This document shows positions 13,601 to 23,599 of a stretch of DNA of 64,000 nucleotides, one piece after another. The notes beneath the pieces were generated by a model. That model ran no database searches. It was not told where the DNA came from and was given only the letters and a program-made list of their open reading frames with translations. Within the stretch, counting starts at the first letter, position 1; each line of letters opens with the position of its first letter. Both the position numbers and the translations under genes were made by a program. Origin of the DNA: Streblospio benedicti (lineage: Eukaryota; Annelida; Polychaeta; Spionida; Spionidae); assembly GCA_019095985.1 (NCBI GenBank), contig CM032660.1, positions 11,490,941-11,554,940 of the forward strand. The letters run 5' to 3'.

Positions 13601-14277
13601 TTATTCAATTTTTACAATCAAGTTAAAATTCAACAATACATTGAACTAAGAGCTGTTTGCTCTAGAAACAATTTATGGTTTACAATAATCCCTATGAAAT
13701 ACACATCATAAAAGTGACGATTTAATCAATGTTGTTGCTATCCACTCAATTATACAATGCCATTCAACATTGTCTGTTCTGTGTATGAAGTGTTCTAATC
13801 TAAATGTAATGAGTTTGATCAAAATAACTGAAAACAAAAATTCAAAAATTCATTAGCGTGAAGAAGAAGCTGATTTTGACTAAACCTATACCTAGTATAC
13901 CAGCTTTAGGATAGTGTCAGAATATTCTTGAATATTGACAGCGAATCATCAGTGATCTTACAGCCCTTGTTAATTAACGCACTGTCTTTTCAAACACATT
14001 TTCTTTAAAGATAGCATAATCAAAATCTGGAACTGAACATTCGTAACGGTCAGCATGAGTCCTGAAGCGGGTGCGACCAATCATTATTCAGGAACTTTGT
14101 GTTTCCCGCAGGATAGAGCACGACAACAGCACTTCTGAGAAGTTCTTCAAGCACCTGTTCAGCAACAGTGCCGTGAAGCAGTGCGATGCCCAGTGTCGTC
14201 AGCTGTACATCTGCCACCTTGGATACAGCAGCCGCAACCTTCAGAACTGCGGGGACTACAAGCCTCTGAATCCCTGA
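4693..14277 (+). CDS. SMPD1-like: Acid sphingomyelinase (sphingomyelin phosphodiesterase), 12 exons
   Basis: Exons: 4693-4887, 6162-6305, 6677-7090, 8363-8480, 8724-8858, 9611-9657, 9792-9934, 11351-11459, 11826-11884, 12496-12740, 13457-13556, 14112-14277. All junctions are GT-AG and keep phase, giving 1875 bases and 624 aa, close to human SMPD1 (about 630). Order: signal peptide or anchor (1-23), saposin-B domain (about 62-140, with CDLC and later paired cysteines), acidic Ser-rich linker, metallophosphatase domain (about 218-500), Cys-rich C-terminus. Metal-site residues are all present: TDVH (D225, H227), TGD (D292), GNH (N334, H335), ATHH (H441) and GHTH (H475, H477). It should hydrolyse sphingomyelin to ceramide and phosphocholine, in lysosomes or secreted. 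An ATG three codons after an in-frame TTG is chosen as the start. SMPD2-4 are excluded because they lack the saposin domain. The linker carries three 14-residue repeats (6854-6979). ATTAAA lies at 14410. Confidence 0.94.
5520..5671. mobile_element. Short MITE, GGCAGATCCAGG family, 8-bp target duplication
   Basis: A 152-base non-coding element in sphingomyelinase intron 1. The ends are CATAGGCAGATCCAGG and its inverted match CCTGGATCTGCCTA. Direct repeats TGAATAGG at 5512-5519 and 5672-5679 look like an 8-bp target site duplication, the hallmark of hAT transposons. The inside is C-rich (CGCCCCCC and similar). Relatives in this window: 9031-9236, 48575-48762 and a probable end at 44031. Confidence 0.72.
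7307..8126. mobile_element. MITE with AGGGACGGTGCAATATTTA ends
   Basis: In sphingomyelinase intron 3, the sequence AGGGACGGTGCAATATTTA begins at 7307 and its inverted match ends at 8126. Similarity between the arms extends about 40 bases (to GGACCGGTGCA / TGCACCGGCCCC). The 820-base interior has repeated GGGACATG and T-run motifs and no transposase ORF, so this is a non-autonomous DNA transposon. I could not settle a target site duplication. Confidence 0.65.
9031..9236. mobile_element. Decayed MITE, GGCAGATCCAGG family
   Basis: The ends CACTGACAGATCCACG and CGGCTGGATCTGCGTATG are diverged inverted copies of the GGCAGATCCAGG terminus seen at 5520 and 48575. The inside is G-rich on the left and C-rich on the right, like the other copies. 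It sits in sphingomyelinase intron 5. Confidence 0.5.
9981..10137. mobile_element. Tc1/mariner-type MITE ending in AGAGAGGTTCTACTG
   Basis: The left end TA-CAGTAACACCTC and the right end GAGGTTCTACTG-TA are inverted. The TA dinucleotides at 9979-9980 and 10138-10139 fit a TA target duplication. The inside has 'gaccac..' and 'gtggtc..' phrases (AAGACCACTTTTCTCGG, AGTGAGACCACTAAG). A second copy is at 19905-20091. It lies in sphingomyelinase intron 7. Confidence 0.6.
12059..12312 (+). repeat. tRNA-derived SINE, copy 1
   Basis: The head has RNA polymerase III boxes as in a tRNA: box A-like TAGCCGAATGGATAGGG at about 12066 and box B-like GGTTCTATTCC at about 12108. A body follows, ending in GACAAGGATGCCAATGACC. 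The minus-strand copy at 22690-22862 shares head, body and tail; this one has about 90 extra bases before the tail. It lies in sphingomyelinase intron 9, between exons at 11884 and 12496. Confidence 0.75.
13085..13285 (+). repeat. Degenerate GGGATGTGGGAAAA tandem repeat, copy 2
   Basis: Four or more imperfect repeats of GGGATGTGGGAAA..GCCAAA, about 40 bases apart, in sphingomyelinase intron 10. It is related to the inverted stretch at 540-760. I see no coding potential. Confidence 0.55.
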
Positions 14278-14409
14278 ACTAGTTAATATGCATTTATAAC
14301 ACAGTATTGATGGTTTATTTAACAGTTTTCCTTGTTGTAACCGTGTCAGACATATTAGTTTGCTATGAAAATGTGTGTGTATGATCCCTAGTGACTTATA
14401 TTTTATATT

Positions 14410-14415
14410 ATTAAA
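14410..14415 (+). promoter_or_regulatory. Probable poly(A) signal of the sphingomyelinase gene
   Basis: ATTAAA lies 133 bases after the sphingomyelinase stop codon, in an AT-rich stretch. It is a common variant poly(A) signal, and no AATAAA occurs closer to the stop. Confidence 0.5.
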
Positions 14416-14913
14416 GTGAAATTCAAACACGCGCCATTCACTTTTGTAGCTATATTGGCTATAGCATTTGGCACACCAACAAGAGTCCCAAGAAATTGCC
14501 CGTGTGAGATCTTTACATTATTAGTTTAGATATGCTCCCATGGAGTGCTCGCTACTAGTAAACCTAATATAAATGATACATATCTGATACATATCTATTG
14601 ATAGGGCTATATGTGTTTAGCCTTACCTGTATGCATTTTTGTTGCTGGATGCTGTAATGAACGAGTTCAAGTGTGCTATTTGCTGACATGTAATGTATAC
14701 GTACGGAGATACTTTTGGTATATCTGCTTTAATGGTGTATTTTGTGATAGTATTATGATATATCATTGTTGTGATAATACCAAGTATTATAAGAGAGAAA
14801 TATGTTCTCTTGTGTGAATGTATTTAATTTTGACAGTATGAAACTTTTCTCTGAAGAAGCAGAATGATTGTATATTGGGATGAGTGTGATTATATCATGT
14901 GATTGTATTGACA

Positions 14914-15013
14914 NNNNNNNNNNNNNNNNNNNNNNNNNNNNNNNNNNNNNNNNNNNNNNNNNNNNNNNNNNNNNNNNNNNNNNNNNNNNNNNNNNNNNNN
15001 NNNNNNNNNNNNN
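14914..15013. other. Assembly gap (100 N)
   Basis: Exactly 100 undetermined bases, the usual placeholder for a scaffold gap of unknown length. Sequence left and right may not be adjacent in the genome. Confidence 0.98.
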
Positions 15014-18000
15014 GTGAAATTTAATGGCCTTATAACACATAACGAAAGTGACCATGAACTTTTGTGTCTCAAAAGTAAATATAAAAAGACGAGTGCAATG
15101 CTTTTAATGGACAACGTTGGTTTTTAGAGGGGGTATTTTCTGATTTAGTTAAGTTTGCTTTACATTATAGACGATGGTAGGCTTTATCTAGTATTTGTAT
15201 AATTTACTGATTGAGTCTGTACAACATGCACTAATATGTTACCCATGTTGTATATTATATCTTATCACAATGATAAGATAAAATAAGTCAAATGAAATCG
15301 AATAAAAATCAACCGTAAATGCAATTAAACTTAACATCGATTCAGTGATGACGAACAACTTCCTGGTGTGAAAATATCTAAAATGAATTATGATTGCATA
15401 GTGAACAGTTTGGAAGTGACAAACTATAAACTGGAGCATAAATCTAGTCTAAAACGGATGTTCTGGATCCCATTGTTTGTGTTTCATAAGTTAGTCACCA
15501 TTTCATATTCTATAGTGTGGGGGTCCATGGATCTAACAATAGTGAATCATTTTTTTAAACTTTCAACTTTCCATTTATGTGATATTTAGATGATTGTACG
15601 ATGATATAAAATAATCAAAACTTTTAGCAAATACTTTATGTACATCTATTTTAGGATTTCTCATTTATAGCGTCTTTTCACATTGAAAAGCACACATTTC
15701 CAGTTATAGATGCACGTGTAGAAATAAATTGCAAATAAATTTTTGTGCTCAAATTTGCTTTCTGTATATGTTCAAATGCTAATGCATGAAAATTATCAAC
15801 TCTGTTCGAGTTGCCGACCAATAAATTAAGAAAACAGGAAAGGTAATTTTAGGCTTTTACCAAAATTCGATTTTCTCTCTTATTATTGGTTCATTTTTTT
15901 TTTACAAATTACACTTTGTTGGGTTGATAGTGATCTTATTTGATAATATATTCTGGTTTGAAATATGCAGTTTATTGGAAGGTTCTGTTCTGAAGTAATT
16001 AGTGCCAATTTTGCATTTAATATGTACTGTATAAATGAAAGGAAACATGTGGCGACCACCAAATACACTAATAGCTTATTACATGAGTGATGGTGAGAGA
16101 TCAGACAATATCTCCCGGACTGTATAGTACTGATTGTGGTGTTTGACAGAACGAGAGAGCACACGAACGCGTTCTGTTGAAATAAATTTGATTCAAACTG
16201 TGGTCAATGTATTGCCTTTACTAGTCTAGCATTGATAAAGACAATAGAAGTAGATACAAGAGAAAAAAAAGATGGATCCAGAAGCTGTCATTCTAATTAA
16301 CATGCTTGTTAAACTAACTAAGATTAAGTCAGAAAGATGTGCAAAGGGTCTAAAAAATGCAGATCATAATTACATGTCTGATATATCTTCGGTAAAAAAG
16401 GTTCCCTCACTGCCATAAAAACTTTCTGCTCCTTCACCCTGGCATAGGCGAAAACATTTCTGGCCCTTCCTCCAATCTTACCGACCCTCCCCCAGTACTT
16501 AATGAACACTCACCGAGAGCGGATGAGCAGGTGAGTTTGTGGACGGATGAATGAAAAAAACATTCAATTGGCGATTGAGCCAAATAAATTTTTTAATCTC
16601 TGTAGATTGTAAAACGTTAAAATCGCATGGAAGTCCTGACTAATATAACTGCTGGGTTTTCCAAGCAAACTAAAATAAACAGAGTAGAACTAGTCATACA
16701 GTTGATCAACCTTTGTTTGACATGGTAGTAGGGAACAAGGGAAAGCTGATTACGGCTACAAACTACTATTTGTTTATGCATGAGTCAAATTTTCATGTTA
16801 AGTTTTATTCACACGGGGGCAAGTGTTAACCCAGATGAGAGAAAAATGTTTTTCATAAACGTTTGCCCACAAAACCCCAAGCAATCAAACCACATACACA
16901 CAAAAATAAACAAACAAACAAAAACATAAAACGTAAACATACTGCCCTCTAAATTCACTTATTATAAATCTATGAATCACTATATATATGTATAATCAAC
17001 GTATGATTGTATTTGAATGACATGTTGTCGATACAAATTGAGAAATCTATCCTAATGTAGGTGAAGGTTTCATAACGATCGCACAAAGATAATATAGTTT
17101 TCTACACCTTCCTATACTAGGGTAAATATAGACTTTTACGGCTACATTTTATATATTGTATACGGATTTTACTTTAGGGATATCTGGAAAACTGGGAAAT
17201 ACATTATACGAATAAAAGGGTATTTTATATTCACATGAAAATACACTTATTAGATGATTGGGAATGTGAATGGCCTCAAATATTCAAAATCAGTAGGCCT
17301 ACACTTCTAGTTAGATCTAGTGTATTGTTGTGGAGATTCGCATGCTTTGATATGAAATTTAGTAAGGTTATAGTTGCATTTCCTCTATTGTGCCAGGTAT
17401 TCTCCAAACTATTTGGATATGACACAATGTATCTACGAAAGCCAAACTTAACATAGTGGTTCCCCATCAGTGCACACCGTAGCCTACTACTACTAATGTA
17501 TGAGAATCCGTCCAGTTCATTATAAGCAACACTTTTTCTTGTGAAACATTAAAATGACATGTTTCCACTTTACGAGGAATTAGATAACAAAATCTCTGTG
17601 ATATGTAAATGTTTTTAAAAGATATGTTACTTAGTGATATTTTGATACTATAAAAAAGGTAAGCAACTTCTACCTCAAAGACGTGATTTTTTTAATGCAG
17701 TTTATCGTGATAAAGAAATGAAACATCTCTCAGTAGTGAAGTTTAAGTTATCTAACAATCTATTCACATCGTCGATGATTTGGCTAGCTAGTAGTTCATG
17801 TTTAAGTGCAATGGATGTTGAATCGCGTTTGTTAACTTTATTTCAGAACAACGCTTTTAATAAACAACAGAAGTAGAGAGAGAGAACAAAACTTAACTAG
17901 GCATACGTATACTAAATGCCTTATACATACATGAAAAATCTTAATGTTCATAACGAATTATATCAATATATGGCTAGACGGCTGCATATGTATACATGTA

Positions 18001-19649
18001 GGTGGTCTATAGGTATAAGTTATGTTTGGTTTATTTTTCTTTAGGGGAGTAGTGTAGCCACTTTTAAAGTATATTAAGCGTCTAAATGTTCTGGATGGCG
18101 CGATGACATTGGCAATTGTTAACATACATGATATGCGTCATCTTCGTTTTTCACGGGTTGATCGTTCACACTGCCTTTACAAGTCCTTGATCATATCAAC
18201 ATACTGCGTATATAGCCGTGAGATATGACGATGGATATGCGTATCTACCAACAATCTGATCAGTACACGAAACGCTAATACTAATCATTGTATATTGTAT
18301 TATTCTAGTGGAATGCAAAGTAAATATGATACTACAGTATTAAAAATGTGAATCATAGCATATACAATGTAGTTTACACATATTACATACTCTAAAAGAC
18401 GCTTTTGCCAATTTCCAGAGTGAATAGGAAAGAACTTAAAAAGACCACTTTGCACTATATCACTTGTATTTTTTTTTCACAAACTATGCAGCCGCCATCT
18501 GAAATTCCTACAGCTTTTCTATACAATACTTTAAATGATCCTACCCCATAAAACTTATAATACAACGTTCCTAATCTTATAGAGGACAAAATCACATGTG
18601 ACTTGTCACAACTCTAAGGCATAATCTATAACATAAGCAACACTTTGTTGTCTCAAATTGTGTTTATTGGCAGACGTTGTTGTACCACTGTGTGAAGGTT
18701 ATGACTTATAGAACAATGGCCCATACCACTCATCCGGCTTTAAACGTTTCTTGTACAGTATTAAAAAAGAAAAAGAAAGAAAAAAAAGAATTTTAAATGA
18801 ACATGATGGTATAATGCACTGCTGTTGATTCAGGATGTGTTCACCGTTATCAAGCAAGATCACTGTGTTTAATGGGGATGGATGTTGTTGGGCTGCACAC
18901 ATAAAATATGCGCCTGTTAAAATGTGTTTATTTGATATAGCTAGATTAAAATCGTTGTTGGCACTTAGCAGGTTGCATCCAGTCTGTATATATTTTGTCC
19001 TTTGTGTATTACAGAATTACCTACGTGTGGCCATACGTGTGCATTTGGCAAGGGACTATGGAGAGGGAGGGGACTTATGATGCTTTCATATTTTGTTTTA
19101 TAGATATTACGAGTACTAAGAATAATTGGTTTGGAAAGAAGACATTTAAGTCTTACTAGCCAACTAAAGAGTAACAATGGCGTAATACAAGATCAAATTT
19201 TAAATGTGTACTGGTGTATGTGTTTAAGACCTTTTGTGGTACAACTTCTCAGCCTACTCGTCTGTGTCCACCAGGATACATATGCACGTGGAGAAATCCA
19301 GCTACAGCATTGTGTACAGGGGCCTACTAGTTTAGTACACTGCACTAATAGTTACAGGCTCAACACCCATTGAACTTAATAATTTAGATTGTGAGCATAT
19401 ACTAATTTGAAAACTTTCTGTTTTTCTGTATTTTCTTTTTATTTTCTTAAAAAATATATGAAGAAATAAGACCCTCATATCTTAGGTTCAAGAGAAGCAC
19501 ACCGCTTGCATTTCTAATGTAGTTTAGCACCACTTCCATCCACGGATCATCTAGATTAAAAATAGTCAAGTAGATAGGAGATTCCTAAGAGAGGGGTATG
19601 TGAGAACAAGACCGCTTGTAAAACTCCTCTTTTTTTTCTCCCTTTCAGC
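15014..19649. other. AT-rich stretch with no recognised gene
   Basis: The ORFs here are short, in AT-rich sequence, and show no domain or codon bias. It may hold upstream non-coding exons or the promoter of the membrane-protein gene whose first coding exon begins at 19650. I could not place a transcription start. Confidence 0.5.
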
Positions 19650-21993
19650 ATGGCTCAGGTCTCCAGTATCCAGGTTCCCCCGTCACCTCCAGAACGTCCA
19701 GCAGGACTGGAGCGGGAGAGTGCAGGAGACAGGGATCCAAATTTCAACCAAAACAAGACATATGTGATCAACCCCGAGGACTGCCATCTGATCCCAACGA
19801 ATCATCCTGCGTACGCTAGCGCCTGCCATGATGTGGGCATGCAAGATCCAGGTGGGTGATGGAAGTTTATGGCATATAAAATGGCTGTTAAAATCTCAAT
19901 GTTACAATAAGGCCTCTCTCTAATTAAGACCACCGCTATAGTGAGAATACCTCTATATTAAGACATTGTTTTTTGCAATCCAGACATGTACATAGTGACC
20001 ATTATTGACATCTATATAGAGAGCATCCTTTCTCTGAGGCCATTCAAACCAGTCATACTCATTGAGTGGTCTTAATGGAGAGGTTTTACTGTACTTTCAA
20101 TCTAGTTAATATGGATCATTACAGTGAAAATATAATAAAAATGTAGCTTACTATGAGCACTAGATTTAGGTATTAGTATCTTAAACGGAACTACTTTTAC
20201 CAACCTGGCCGGGATTAGTTGAATTTGAGGTTTGTTTTGCAATGCAATATTTGATTTACTTACAAGATATGTTGACTGCTGAGCACCGACCATTGTCTAC
20301 CAGAGTATATGGGTCATTGGGTTAAAGATGTGGCATATTGCAAAATTTATTACATATTGTTATGGAGAATTTATCAAATTTCATAGATATAAAAAGTAAC
20401 CAAAAACAACCTGGGCAAGACCAAATAAAGTCCACAATGGACCCATATAGTGACCATTGTTTAACCGAAAATTGAGTACTTTATCTACGATGGTATAATG
20501 TGTAGAGGGATAACAAAACAATAGAGACCAAATAATTGTTATAACGAACCCAAATATGGGACGCCGTGGTCTTCAAATGGTTATATGAGAATTTTATGCA
20601 CTTGTATAGACCCTATCCAGTAAACTGAATCCACAAATGTCAGCCAGGAAATGCCATACAATAAATATTAAATTCAACATTTGGTGACCTTTTTGTTGCC
20701 TTCAGAAACGTGGAAGTACCCAGTGATAGGCGCAGTTGTCGGGGCCGTTGTGTTGGCAGCTATTGTGCTGCTAGTTGTGTTTATAATCAGGCGAAAAAAA
20801 GCTGATTTCATGTGAGTACCTTAGGCATCTAGTTCACACATATATCCATATTCATGTATGTAGAAAATTTCTTACTACACGTAATATGAACGTAGTTACT
20901 ATGTATGTTTGTTGCTTTTTATGCCATTATTAATACTTGTATATGTTAATTGAAACATGAGCGCAAATAAAGTAAATGACGTGACTGAAAATAATTATTT
21001 CAACACACATCAGTATAAACTTACTGATAATGTTTTTTTTTAATTTACAGAAAATCTAAAGACATTGAAAGCAATCCAAGACGTAAAGTATCATCATCTC
21101 CATCCCCAAGTGATGACCATCTGTTGTCTTCTATCCATGATCCAGTTTATGAGAACCAATCAGACAATACGACTAAGTCTTGCGACCAACATATCAATGA
21201 TACCCGAATGTATATTAATGTGGCACCAAAAGCACCACCAAAGATGATCAGTAAGAATGGTGCAACAAAAAATGCATTAAAACCTCCAAGTTTGCCAGCA
21301 AAAGTTGCTAAAAATGCCAAAAGTCAGGTAGTGATTGAAAGAGAATTCATTGACACAGGTGATGACGAACTTTATGTAGAGGTTGTTGCAGGTAAGAGTC
21401 AGAAAGAGGCCGAATGTGATACGAATGCTGTTGAAAATAACAGTCAAATGGAGCAGGGCAGAAATGTTGCTAAGAAAATGCCGATTCCAAAGCCCAGAGT
21501 AACAGTAGATAAAACAAAGTTGCAAAGCTCAAGTTTAGAAAATTTATCACCAGTGTCAAAGAGTGAAGAAAATTTAAGTGAGATTAAAAACAAACTGAAA
21601 CCAACGCCCCCACTAAAACATGGTGCGAGCATGGATGATTTGAATTCTCCTTCGGGAGGCAATGTTAAAAAGACAAATAAGCAGGCTATGAAGCCAAAAC
21701 CACCACCAAAGCTTGGTGGCAGCTTTGAGAATTTGAATGAAGATAAAATGCAAGGTAAAAACATGCAAAAGAAAAATGGGTTGCCACTGCCACCACCTAA
21801 ACCTAATAACAAAAAAGCATTAGTTCCACCTACGAAACAATTGAGTCAAGCTACAAGTAAAAGTGGACATGTAAAACCAGACAATAATGTCCAGCCACAT
21901 GTGTCAAATTCTAATAAATCGGATACATTAGAATTTAAGCCACGGAGTGTCGGCTCTTTACTGCGACAATTTAACAATGCCACAGAGGCATAA
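19650..21993 (+). CDS. Single-pass membrane protein with proline/tyrosine-motif cytoplasmic tail (unknown family)
   Basis: Three exons joined in phase: 19650-19851, 20706-20811, 21051-21993, 416 aa. Residues 1-67 are a short soluble segment with SIQVPPSPPERP and two cysteines. The second exon encodes one transmembrane helix (about 73-96: VIGAVVGAVVLAAIVLLVVF) followed by RRKK, a stop-transfer signal. The tail of about 315 aa is basic and disordered, with tyrosine motifs (DPVYENQ, MYINV, ELYVEV), proline-rich class-II-like PxxP stretches (KPKPPPKLGG, LPLPPPKPNN) and repeated S-x-E/D-N/D-L phrases (SLENL, SEENL, SMDDL, SFENL). This suggests SH2/SH3-type signalling or adaptor partners; that is inference. 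No signal peptide follows the chosen ATG, which comes one base after a good splice acceptor, so upstream exons with an ectodomain may exist. I do not recognise the family. AATAAA at 22283 or 22459. Confidence 0.78.
19905..20091. mobile_element. Tc1/mariner-type MITE ending in GAGAGGTTTTACTG, copy 2
   Basis: The right end GGTCTTAATGGAGAGGTTTTACTG-TA matches the right end of the element at 9981. The left end TA-CAATAAGGCCTCTCTCTAAT.. is its imperfect inverted partner. It sits in the first intron of the membrane-protein gene. There is no ORF. Confidence 0.55.
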
Positions 21994-22282
21994 TGATGTA
22001 TATTTGTGAATGTACGAGTTGTTATTTTTATATCATTTTTCATTGGTTGGTGGTTGTGTGTTTTTGTGTGCTTGTTTATTTTTATGTTTGTAGGAACATT
22101 GGTGTGAGTCAGGCTGTGTCTTTGCATGTGTGTGACTTGAGATTGTGTGTTCGGCTATGCTTTGTGTGTGTTTTGTTTACATGTTCTCAGCAAATAGTAT
22201 TCCTGTTATGTAGTTATTGAATATTAATATAAATGTGATAACAGCTTTAAAGTTAGATTATGCATGCATGTTTTTTCATAAA

Positions 22283-22288
22283 AATAAA
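22283..22288 (+). promoter_or_regulatory. Candidate poly(A) signal of the membrane-protein gene
   Basis: AATAAA 290 bases after the stop at 21993. A second AATAAA lies at 22459-22464. Either could end the transcript. Confidence 0.4.
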
Positions 22289-22689
22289 ATGCACTCTAAA
22301 AGGTTTTTGTCACCATTTGATATTTTTAACTCACAACCTAATTAGTAGCCACTTTGTGTATCAGAGTTTAAAGGAAAAAAATGTAAAAACTATTCGTCGA
22401 TCGACTGTAATATGGTATATTGTCTCATGTTTGTATCAATTACAGAATATCTATTTTTAATAAAGTGTTACTTATCTGTAGTACAAACCACATGTATCCT
22501 AAGTCACGTAGTTTTAGATTTTTACCAGGTTAATGACGTCCTATGCATATGACATGCGTACGTATCCACTCGATAACGATAAGTAGTATTTTGAAAGACA
22601 TGGAAAAAAACAGGAGACATTACGTAGATGTAAATGTAAATGAGCTTATTTACAGTCGCAATTCACAGTTTTTGCCGTGCTCTAGCGAT

Positions 22690-22862
22690 TTTACAATTGC
22701 ACCAGTTTATTGGCATCCTTGTCTCACACTGTACCACGGAACAGTGTGCCACCTGTTAAAAGTAGGTTTGCTCACCACGCACCAACAAACCCGCTCAGGA
22801 ATCGAACCCACGAGCTTAATTCTGGTCATGAGTCCAACTCCCTATCCATTTGGCCACGGAAT
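22690..22862 (-). repeat. tRNA-derived SINE, copy 2
   Basis: The reverse strand reads CGTGGCCAAATGGATAGGG (box A region, about 22842-22861), GGGTTCGATTCCT (box B, about 22797-22809), then the body and the tail GACAAGGATGCCAATAAAC. Same family and order as 12059-12312, without the extra 90 bases. Confidence 0.75.
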
Positions 22863-23243
22863 ATAGAACATTATCAGATAAAATATATATCAACTCGCTC
22901 CGGCGACACGCTGCCATCAGTCCTTGTTGGTAGTTGATAGGTAGTACAGCTGAGGTAAGGTCATTGTTTAAAACAGGGGCAATTTATAGACAAAAATAGA
23001 CGTCAGTGGCAACAAGCCAGGATATAGAATATTGTCCCAGCTATATAGGGAGTTTAAAAAAGCTTCTACAAATATTGTCGTAGGCTACAGAGGCTTTTTT
23101 GAAAGTATTTTGTGAGAAATTGGCACACAAACCACAGCAATAAGTACTATCAATATATCCATGGAATAAGCACTTTTTCACCTCGTCTGTACATTTCTTA
23201 AATCTACCAATAATCAAATTACCTCTAGAATACATACCCTTAA

Positions 23244-23587
23244 GGGACCATTCAGAATTTATCAGAGGGTGGGATAGGAGGATTTTAGAGCGGCCATAAA
23301 TGTTTGTCACAATGTATGGAGAATTTACCCCTATTTTTAGAGATTCTGTACTAAAATTTACTGTTTTTTATATTATGGCTTGGACATCCATCAAATCGGA
23401 TTTGGGTTAACTGACAAAGATTGTGTTAACTGTTGGGGGGCGGGGGTCATCAATTTCTGTCACATTAATTTGAGGGGGGTTACCATTTTTTCACAGAGAT
23501 TTGAGGAGGGGGGGAGGGTTATCAATTTTTTACAGCATTTTTGGGAAATCCTCCTACCCCACCCTGTTATAAATACTGAATGGTCCC
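23244..23587. mobile_element. Harbinger-like MITE, TAA target duplication
   Basis: GGGACCATTCAGAATTTATC starts the element and its inverted copy ends it (..AATACTGAATGGTCCC). The arms match for about 43 bases, with GGGTGGGATAGGAGGATTT inside. TAA occurs on both sides (23241-23243, 23588-23590), a 3-bp duplication typical of PIF/Harbinger. The 344-base interior is non-coding and has G-runs. Confidence 0.72.
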
Positions 23588-23599
23588 TAATGTGGCGTA

